Of a stretch of DNA of 64,000 nt, positions 56,226 through 64,000 are shown one piece after another. The translations under genes were made by a program, and so were the position numbers. The notes beneath the pieces are model-generated. The model was given only the letters and a program-made list of their open reading frames with translations, made no database searches and had not been told where the DNA came from. How positions within the stretch are numbered: the first letter of the stretch is position 1; every line of letters starts with the position of its first letter. The stretch spans positions 41,847,275 to 41,911,274 of the forward strand of contig OY987332.1 of assembly GCA_963920685.1 (NCBI GenBank). The letters run 5' to 3'. The stretch comes from Polydrusus tereticollis (Eukaryota > Arthropoda > Insecta > Coleoptera > Curculionidae).

Positions 56226-56715
56226 AAGGTATATAAAACTCCATGCAGTGATTTAAATGAGATTATATTTAATGTTAGAAGAGTGGTAAACGATTTACGA
56301 GAAACACCTGAAGTATTCGTAAATGAAAAGAATTATTTCTTGAGATCAATCCATCGTTGTATTGAAAATAATGGAGGTCATATTCAACAATTTATGTAAA
56401 TATTTGTAGTTGTAATTGTAATAATTTTGTTCGAATAAATATCCGTAATTTATTATTAACAAATAAATATTGGCTAAACGATAAGAAATAGGCATATTAA
56501 GGGTTATTCAAAATTTACATAAAATTTTAAAGGAAATCTAAATACCCATCAATATACAGGATGTTCCATTTAAAATAGTAAAGTTGATGCCTGGACAAGG
56601 AAAACGTAACACCCTGTATATATAAAAAATGAGCAGATAAAAATTTTACGTCAATGCAAGAAATGGATATGTATTTAACTTTTTTCTTTAACTCTTAAGG
56701 CACGATAAGTGGCCT

Positions 56716-57034
56716 GAGCTTTTCAGATGGTAGTCAGGCGGTCAAAAATCTAGCCTGCTTCAGTTGAAATAAAGGGCAAATGTGACGTCACCTACTGTTA
56801 TCCGCTATTTCGGCGATTTTCAAACTCACTTACATTGGGACCATATCCCAAAAATCTTGGCGAAAGTTAAACAATCTTTGAGAGCTATTTCTAACCAGAG
56901 TATAAATAATGCCTGTTTGCAGTAATTTCTCCTGCTATTACATCTAAAAATGGACACCCTGTACTTTAGCAATGAAGTAATATAATACAAAAAAAAATTT
57001 ATTGCATCGCGAAAGTTTTTAAAAAATGCAGAAA
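56716..57034. other. No gene; contains a mariner tip
   Basis: Includes AAATGGACACCCTGTA ending at 56963 (direct copy of 49136-49165). Confidence 0.4.
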
Positions 57035-57049
57035 TGATTATTTACATTA

Positions 57050-57145
57050 CAACGTGCGAAAGTTAATTTTTTGGTGTGAGAAGGTTTTTGAATAGCCGAG
57101 GCGAAGCCGAGGTGATTCAATACCTCCGAACATCAAAAAAGGCTT
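57050..57145. repeat. Hairpin with GC-rich core
   Basis: GTGCGAAAG near 57055 pairs with CTTTCGCAT near 57142, TTTTTTGGTGT with ACATCAAAAAA, and the loop carries CCGAGGCGAAGCCGAGG. It lies just left of the second Crypton-like copy. Confidence 0.7.
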
Positions 57146-57161
57146 TCGCATCGTGTGATGT

Positions 57162-58653
57162 ATTAAATTTTTTCTACTACTGTTCCTATGATCAATATAT
57201 TATTAAGTAATGAACTTTGATTGTATTCAAATTATAATGATAAAATAAGGTTTGTCCACCTGTAAAATAATCCATGACAACTAGTTATTTGGGTACTGTC
57301 AGAGTCTGTCAGTTCGAATTTCTTAATTTCGCCAGTCTTAAATGTTCTCCCAAGACCAAAACGTTGCTATTCAGAAGGCGACCGAGTTGGCATGTGCCTT
57401 ACTGTTACCTGAGAAATCGAAAGAAGATACTATCAAACGTACAACTGGAATGGTTCGCGGATACAAACGTTTCTCAAATTGACGAAAATGTTATGTTAAC
57501 GTACTTCTTAGAGAAATCTGAAGCCTCATCACCTCCGTCCCTATGGTCACAGTATTCCTTGCTCAAATTCACTATTTCAGTGAACAAAAATATAGATATT
57601 TTGCAGAAACTCATTGCATTTATTAAACGAAAAAAAGATGGTTACGAAGCTAAAAAATCTAAAATGTTCAGAAAAGATGAAATAATAAAGTTTTTACTTG
57701 ACGCTTGTAATCATAGCTATTTATCTATGAAAGTGATAGCAGTAATGTGAATAGCTGGAGCATGCAGCACCGATGAGATCCATAAAATGAGGTTGAATGA
57801 CGTCGAAATCAAGGACGATGTAGCTATAGTTAAAATCCTCCAGAGCAAAAACAAGGTTCAAAGAAGTTTTGTGATAGCCGATGAACGCTTGTTCTATCGC
57901 TATGAACAAGGTAGGTGTATGAATCAGGTGATTGGACAACACACTATTTCGAATGTTCCCAAAGAAATTGACTTTTGAAACTTCAAGACATAAATAAGTA
58001 CACTCACTGGTCACTCGTTTAGAAGAACATCAGCTACGTTTCTTTCAAATGCTCCAGGCGTCGACATTTTGGATTTGAGAAGACATGGCGGTTGGAGGTC
58101 TTGGTTCGTTGCGGAGGGATATATTGGTAATTCTAATAAAATCGAAATTTCCAAAAAGATCTTAAATGGAACTCCTACTTTTATTCCATCTAACGACGTG
58201 AGAGTGACAAATACAACGAGTTGTAATATGGTCCAAGTCGAGGATAATAACGAGACCCTAATACCAAGCGGCGAAGCTATTGAATTGAATAATATTCCAT
58301 CATTTTATTTTTTCAACTGTTTAAATTTCACTATTAACCTTAATGGCAATAAATAATTATTATTTAAGTTTTATATTATTGTTATTATACCACTTGTTTT
58401 TTCAATAAATATAAGCATTTTGTTATTAAGTTTTTTTCCAAAATTCGCTTGAATAAATACAGTAAAAATTTCCTATGAGTATTCGTGTTTTTTTGTCCTG
58501 GCACCGAAAGTAGTACTTTCGTAGCTAGAAACATACTACTTTCGTAGCTAGCAACGTATAATATTCAGGTAACTCTAATGTTTACTTTCGTGATCTTTCG
58601 TGTTGCTAGGGCCCGAAGCTTAATTTATTTATTCAGTAGTAGAAAAACTTTAT
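57162..58653 (+). mobile_element. Crypton-like element, copy 2
   Basis: Edges carry an inverted pair: ATTAAATTTTTTCTACTACT (57162) and AGTAGTAGAAAAACTTTAT (58635). The pair differs from that of copy 1. Boundaries are tentative. Confidence 0.5.
57394..58356 (+). pseudogene. Crypton-type tyrosine recombinase, copy 2, degraded
   Basis: Same family as 1610-2780. The core-binding half reads ENVMLTYFLEKSEASSPPSL, WSQYSLLKFTISVNKNIDIL and FLLDACNHSYLSMKVIAV. The catalytic half reads GACSTDEIHKM, where the first catalytic Arg is Ser. It continues TGHSFRRTSATFL (His and Arg kept), LRRHGGWRSWFVAEGYIGNS (Tyr kept). In-frame stops lie at 57748 and 57976. A frame change near 57400 hides the N-terminus (LLPEKSKEDTIKR). 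No intron is visible at the position of the copy-1 intron, because the stop-containing junction VIAVM-stop-IAGAC reads straight through. Confidence 0.78.
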
Positions 58654-58659
58654 TAAGTA

Positions 58660-59901
58660 TCTGTCCGAAGTTACGGTGTCGACTTTTACTTTTTTCGTTA
58701 TTAACAAAAATTATATTGGCTATAATTATAGAATGGGTTGCAAAGAATCAAGAAAAATACAATTTGTCATCCCTGTATACGAATTAATCTAAAACTCTTT
58801 ATTATTTTTTTAGTTTCAATAAAACAATAGTTAAACATTTGAAAAAAACAAATTCCTTGTTGTAAAGAAAAAACTAAAAAAATTGCAGCGTCGCAATTAT
58901 TAGTTTATAATTCATTTTCTAGGTGACACGTTCGAACATAAACTCATTGCTTTAGCTTGGGTGGTTTTGAAACAAATTCCCATTTTTTCTACTATTTTAA
59001 TCTGCCCCACGTTATACCCCTGCCCACTTTCCCCTTACTAAAATTCAAAAAAAACATACCAAATATAATATCCACTTAAAACTTATCTTGGTCGGACTGA
59101 CCAAAAAGTATATTAAAAAACACTTTTCACTCACGATCTAGTTCTTCAACAAATCCTGTAACTAGTTTGAAATATTAAAATCACGCTCTTATAAACTAGT
59201 TTTTTATTTATTGTTCTTATGGAAGGGAAAATTGAAAATTTCATGCGGTTTTTGATCGCATTAGATAACGTTCATTGCATCGTTGTTTCGCGTAATATTC
59301 AAAGAAATTGTTAATGGTGTTATAGAAGGTGTTAAATGAATATTTCGACACATTTCGATTGAATCGATTGATATCAGACGCGAACATTAAATGGTTATGG
59401 GTAAATGTAAGATAAATCTAATAGGTAAGTACTACTAGAATCGATTTCGCGGTAAATTTACTTTGGTTGGTCAAATAATTGAAGAATATTCTGTATAGGC
59501 CGGGCAATACTTTGGTTAGAATTAAGAAATTTGATTGTGTTACTTATTACATATTTTAAAAGGCCATAGTGGCTGTACATATTCCAATCTTCTAGCCAAA
59601 TATAAATATTTTTTCTTTCTGTTTAAATTATTCACATTAGTATATTATTAATTTAAACCAAGGGACTAAAGTGACTTATTTCATTCCGCAAATGAAGCTT
59701 CTTGCTCGATGGCTCGGCCAGACAACAACAACCGTACAAGGGATTAACGCATTTTAGTCCCGTGCTTTATACACTATTTGTTGTACTTTTGGAAACAGTA
59801 TTACTAAAATTAGGTAATGCAGTAAAGGGGTAGTCGGTTAATAAAAAAAAATTAAAATAACTGGTCTGCATTTTACAGGTGTTTATTAATAAGTATCTAC
59901 A
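58660..59901. other. No gene seen over 1.2 kb
   Basis: AT-rich; near 58500-58560 a short direct repeat of ACTACTTTCGTAGCTAG (two copies) lies at the edge of the Crypton-like unit. Nothing else supportable. Confidence 0.4.
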
Positions 59902-60221
59902 TACAGTGTGTCCACGGATTGACTATCGAAGAAGAAAAACTTTTTTATTTGCGGGTTTATGAAAAAAAGGTTTTTTTCATAAAAACTCCCGATTGTTCTC
60001 AAACGACCAAAAAGCATATTATTTTTTCAAATTTATATACCGGGTGTTCAGAATTTAGAAAAATATGAAAAAGCTAAGAACAACCGGCAAAAAGTTCCAA
60101 CTCATAAAATATGATTTGATTTAAATTAACGCATTTTGCAAATTAGTTAGTCTTTAGACGGTATTATTCTGTAAAATTTTTATCTTTATTCGAGGAATTG
60201 TCGAAAACGGCTAAGTAACTA

Positions 60222-62284
60222 CACTGATAAAATTAATTATTTGAGTTAAAAAAATTTACAGTTGACTCAAATAAATATTTGTTTCCTATTAGCCAAACAA
60301 ATATGTATTTCAAAAAAACCAAGGGATTATTTGCCTCAATTAGTATCATCTGATTTGATACAAATTACTTTTTATTTGGAACTAATCACTAAATACAAAA
60401 TTCAAGCAAATATTTATTTCCTTAACAGTAACCTAACTTAAATAAGCCGTTTCAATGACTTAAGGTAAATAGGTTAAAAGTTAAGTTAACAAAATGTTTA
60501 TTTGATTGATATTTATATATATTTTATCAAGTACATATTTATTTTACTTTTGTTTGACATGTATTTGCCGTAACAACAACGTTATTTAATTAAACAATTT
60601 AAGTGATTTGATTTAAATAAACCGGTGATTTCCATCAAAGTGATTGTTTTTTTTATTCAAGTACATAATTGTTTAACTTGTCTTTTATATTTATTTAGAT
60701 CAAATATAAATTTATTTGGTTTAAATACCTTTTTTTAATTTTCAATAGATCAGAATGTTCATTCAAATCAGTTCTTATTTTATCCAAGTACGTGTTTATA
60801 CAGACGTCACATAAAAATAAGAAATATTGAAATATTGAATATGGTTTAATCAGTACCTATACCTACCATAATAATCACAAACCTTATCAAATTGTTTATA
60901 GTGTTCAAATAATAGGGCAAACCAACAGAAAAAAAACACATTTTTGCCGAAAATAAAGGTTATGACAAATTACGCGTACGCGCACAACTATTTTTTACAT
61001 AAAAATAACATAAAATTTAAAAGATAACCATCTCTTATTTTATTTCTTATTTTTATGTTATGTTATGTGTTTCTATAAACGTCTTATGGCAGATCTGTAG
61101 ATTCAACTCTTATTTTATTTTTATGTTATGTTATCTTGCTGTATAAACCGACCATTAGTTGTTGTTCCCCTTAAAATATACGTCAATAAAACATCATAGA
61201 GAAGTTAATAACTTTGATAAAAAATTAAATAAAGTCAAATTTGCAAATATTAGGTACAATAATTATTAATATTATATTAATTATATTATATTTTTTACGT
61301 TAGGAGGTTTGATAGGTATTGAATTATGGTGAAAATTGAGAAAAACTGTCTTATTTGTAACCTAGGTAGCCATGATTTATAAATACCTGGCTACATTTTT
61401 CTAAAAAGATTTTGTGTTCGAAATTTCAAATTAGGTATTACCAGTATCTTTTCTTTGCCTCTTATCTTACTTCTTTAACTCGTTTCATGCGTAACTAAAA
61501 TATTCAAATATAGTTTCCTACCTTGAAAAGTATCTAACATATGGGATATACCCCTCGATATACCCCAATCTTCTAAATAATTATTCATATTACGTTTATT
61601 CCCCATATCTTCGTTTTAATTTTTGATGGAACCACTAACTTCTGTGCCACTAACAAAGAAGATTTCACTCTTACTCATAAATTTCTACAAGACAAAATCG
61701 AATACCAATGACCAAAACGCGATGATCAGGCCACTTTTGTATAGCCAATCAAATTACTCAAAGCCCAAAGTAGGCGACAGGAGTTCATTTAAATACTTAA
61801 TTATTTGTTTGGATGACCAAATTGTTTGAAAAGCTCGGCTTAATGATTTAAATTAAAACTAAAGGTATTTAGTTCTTAACTTGAAATGTACTTCGATTAA
61901 ATAATTAGTTATTTGTAAATATTTGGTCGTTTTATATTCAGGATTTAATGTAAATACATAATTATTTAGTTTAAATGACCTAGATATTTAAATAGTTCTC
62001 TATCGGGTGATTTAACTAGCGATTAACTTAATTATTATTTAATTATTAATTAGTTATTTAGATTTTGTTATTTTAGTGGTTTTTTGGTAAGATATTTGTT
62101 TGAAGGGTTCTATGATTTGACACAAATCAACCAACAGTCAAATAACTTTGCAAATAAAACGAAATACTCTCATTTATTTCAGTTAAATCAAATTTAGTTA
62201 ATTAAAATCACATTTATTTATTACCAATAATTATTCATTAAATAAATCAGATTATTTGATTAAGGAAGCACAGTTTTATCAGTG
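60222..62284. mobile_element. AT-rich element with CACTGATAAAA ends
   Basis: A 2063-bp insertion in the mariner with 11-base inverted ends CACTGATAAAA/TTTTATCAGTG and TA at 60220-60221 and 62285-62286. Each end, for several hundred bases, is built of AT-rich words of the AAATAATTATTTG/CAAATAAAT kind in both orientations. No coding gene. Superfamily unassigned; CACTG tips recall CACTA-type elements, but the 2-bp TA duplication would be unusual for them. Confidence 0.7.
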
Positions 62285-62432
62285 TACCCATAATATTAAA
62301 AAATCAATACGTTTTAAAATAAAACCGTGCACTATTCATAATTAAACGAATTTATTAGAGAACGAATGAAGATAAAAAATTTTCTTAAACAAATGTAAGT
62401 GAAAACAGGCAAGTTATCAGCAAAAAAAAACT

Positions 62433-63487
62433 ATTCAAAGGTTTCTCCACCAATCTTCTCGCATCGTTGGACTTTCTTAATAAATGCTTTATATGCGTTT
62501 CGTATCTCTTGGGATAGGTTGAACCGCTTCTCTAATTCTAATTTTTAAGTTATAAAGATCGGGTTCCAATTGAGATGCATACACTTTCTGGGTAAGGCAG
62601 CCCCACAAGTAAAAATCCATTTTTGTAAGGTCGAGACTTCTTGGCGGCCAAGGGATTGGTCCATATCTCCCAATCCAGCGCTCCGGAAACTGTCGATTCA
62701 ACCATTCCCGCACAATAACAGTGGAATGCGCAGGATGACCATCTTGTTGAAAATATGCAGTTCGCCTGTCAATAAGTCGCATTTTATTTAAATAATAAAA
62801 AAAAATTGGATTTGGCATTTCTAAATAACTATGCTGATTCATATTTGCTTCAAAGACGTACGGTCCAATTATTCCGTTGTACGTAACTGCACACCAAACG
62901 TTAACTTTTTTGGAGTACTGTCTTCTGCAATGAATTCGAAAATGGGGATTCTCAGTTGAGCAGTAACGTAGATTTTGGGAACTAACCACTCCATTAGTTG
63001 AGAAAGTAGCTTCATCGGAAAAAATAATATTATGAAAAAAGTTTCTATTTTGTAAGTATTTCTGACCAACCCATAAACAAAAATCAACTCTTTTTGCATC
63101 ATCATTTGCTTCTAGAGTATGAACAAATTTAGGTATATATTAGCTAAAAATTATTTGCAAATATGATTTACTACTGTTTCCAATTTGGGATGCTCTGATC
63201 CTAAGCGATGTTTTGGGAAAATGCCGAACGGAATCCTGCGCAATAGTTGCCCCAACATTTTCTTCTTCATTGATAGAAGTTTTGTTCTTTTTAATATTTA
63301 AAACGCTTCCTGTTCTTCTAAATTTTGGAACAATAGATTTAACTGATATTCGGTTAATGGTAAGATTTGGCCATTTCTCATTAAACATTCTTGTTACATA
63401 CGAGTATGAGATATTTTCTCCTAAACCATAACATTGGACAATAAATACTTTTTGTTCTAACGTTAGCATTTTTTTTTTCACTGTCAT
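62433..63487 (-). pseudogene. DD41D-type mariner transposase, frameshifted
   Basis: From Met 63487: KMLTLEQKVFIVQCYGLGEN (HTH) and RISVKSIVPKFRRTGSVLNI. A frame change near 63140 leads into DDAKRVDFCLWVGQKYLQNR and NIIFSDEATFSTNGVVSSQN (first Asp). KVNVWCAVTYNGIIGPYVFE, TAYFQQDGHPAHSTVIVREW (second Asp) and RSLDLTKMDFYLWG (third Asp) follow, with 41 residues between the last two. The end RCEKIGGETFE replaces the usual GGHFEHL. Two frameshifts (near 63140 and 62490) inactivate it. Confidence 0.82.
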
Positions 63488-64000
63488 AAATTGAGCAATA
63501 TGACATTGACAACATTTTTAATTTGTTAAATGCGTTAATTTAAATCAAATCAGATTTTATGAGTTGGAACTTTTTGCCAGTCTCTGTACATTTAGCTAAT
63601 AAGTCAAAACTTGGTAATGAGACGTAGGTTTTCAACCACAAACAACGACTTTTACTAATTACTTTTTATCCTATCTTTTCACATAAGGGTACTTTGTTTT
63701 TAGCGTTTTTCATATTTTCTAAATTTTGAACACCCGGTATATAAATTTGAAAAAATAATATGCTTTTTGGTCGTTTGAGAACAAGCAGGAGTTTTTATGA
63801 AAAAATAACTTTTTTTCATAAACCCACAAATAAAAAAGTTTTTCCTCTTCGATAGTCAATCCGTGGATACACTGTATATGTTAATAATTTTAAATACATT
63901 TTTTTTTAATTTATCAGAACTAAATTAAATGAGATGAAGCCAATTTACCAATATGCATATATTGCACGTGCATATTAACATACAGCGTGTCCAGAAACCA

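Larger units (their letters stand above)
53938..56398 (+). pseudogene. DD41D-type mariner transposase, split by an insertion
   Basis: From Met 53938: MNFIEEQRFQMIEFYIANNK, an HTH of the DUF4817 type, then RAYRRKFPIQRVSSKKTIK and SLRTSIDNIGYSYGTISRTL. NNILWTDESCFSTRRIHHRQ has the first Asp. After a frameshift near 54640 come WQQDGAPQHNIREVSDYLN and WPPNSPDITPMDYFFWGHIK (second and third Asp). An insertion of about 1.39 kb (54838-56226) follows. The C-terminus resumes at 56227 with KVYKTPCSDLNEIIFNVRRV and ends RCIENNGGHIQQFM. One frameshift plus the insertion are the only lesions seen. Confidence 0.82.
51454..56618 (+). mobile_element. Mariner element (nest 4, inner)
   Basis: Ends TACAGGGTGTTTCGTTTTCC and, inverted, TACAGGGTGTTACGTTTTCC, with inverted similarity about 150 bases inward (both have AATGGAA(T/C)A(C/T)CC(C/T)GTATAT 50-60 bases inside). 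Its left tip abuts the right tip of the mariner at 49295-51453. It contains a second mariner fragment, a MITE and a LINE tail. Confidence 0.8.
49175..56715. mobile_element. Outer palindrome holding two mariners (nest 4)
   Basis: Arms 49175-49294 and 56619-56715 are mutually inverted (both carry CTTAAGA(A/G)TTAAAGAAAAAAG or the complement). They would meet at TATA. Tips are not of the ACAGGG type and outer limits are uncertain. Confidence 0.65.
60038..63739 (-). mobile_element. Mariner element (nest 5)
   Basis: Ends TACCGGGTGTTCAGAATTTA and, inverted, TACCGGGTGTTCAAAATTTA; further inverted similarity reaches about 60160 and 63540 (GGCAAAAAGTTCCAACTCAT in both). It holds a degraded transposase on the minus strand and the CACTG-ended element at 60222-62284. 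Confidence 0.85.
59902..63876. mobile_element. Outer palindrome holding a mariner (nest 5)
   Basis: Arms 59902-60037 (136 bases) and 63740-63876 (137) are mutually inverted; tips TACAGTGTGTCCACGGATTG and, inverted, TACAGTGTATCCACGGATTG. They meet at TTTATA/TATAAA, a TA dyad, where the mariner sits. Confidence 0.87.

Overview
The window reads as intergenic or intronic DNA of an insect, most likely a beetle. It is strongly AT-rich, its few splice sites are GT/AG with short introns, and almost all recognisable coding capacity belongs to transposable elements of families common in insect genomes: mariner with DD41D spacing, pogo, piggyBac, hAT, Crypton-like, Academ-like and several non-LTR retrotransposons. 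I saw no rRNA, tRNA, CRISPR array or bacterial-type operon. The beetle assignment is an inference from family resemblance, not proof.

Layout, left to right. 0.5-1.3 kb: broken DDE transposase. 1.3-2.9 kb: Crypton-like tyrosine-recombinase element, nearly intact. 3.3-3.5 kb: a host-like exon on the minus strand. 3.8-5.8 kb: LINE split by a short pogo element. 6.2-9.5 kb: almost intact pogo element. 11.6-16.1 kb: a four-layer nest (palindrome, mariner, Academ-like XPG-nuclease element). 16.1-20 kb: hAT and Tigger remnants. 20-24.3 kb: two TGGAATTAGT minisatellites around an unassigned transposase-like gene. 24.6-28.0 kb: third pogo element. 28.5 kb: signal-peptide exon on the minus strand. 29.8-34.5 kb: truncated hAT, then scattered exon-like pieces including a THAP-like piece. 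36.3-41.2 kb: mariner nest holding an RTE/CFDP2-like LINE and a hAT fragment. 41.35-47.1 kb: mariner nest holding a 211-bp element with a hammerhead ribozyme and an intact spliced piggyBac gene. 47-49 kb: LINE tails. 49.2-56.7 kb: two mariners back to back in one palindrome. 57.1-58.7 kb: second Crypton-like copy. 59.9-63.9 kb: mariner nest holding a CACTG-ended AT-rich element.

Two patterns stand out. First, in four clear cases and one partial case a mariner sits at a TA in the exact centre of an outer inverted repeat whose arms are about 110-137 bp, so each element looks like a doll in a doll. Second, a 211-bp insertion, bounded exactly because the partner arm shows the empty site, carries a complete type I hammerhead ribozyme core with an extended stem I; it looks like an animal retrozyme or a Penelope-derived repeat.

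The only host-gene candidates are two minus-strand exons. A secretory signal exon at 28.5 kb ends in phase 1, and a Tyr/Lys/His/Asp-rich exon at 3.3-3.5 kb is phase 1 at both ends. They could belong to one secreted-protein gene whose roughly 25-kb intron has filled with transposons. The transposon genes do not work together; they are independent insertions of different ages. The piggyBac gene, the 6.2-9.5 kb pogo, the 49.3-51.5 kb mariner and the first Crypton-like copy are the youngest, with zero or one disabling change each.
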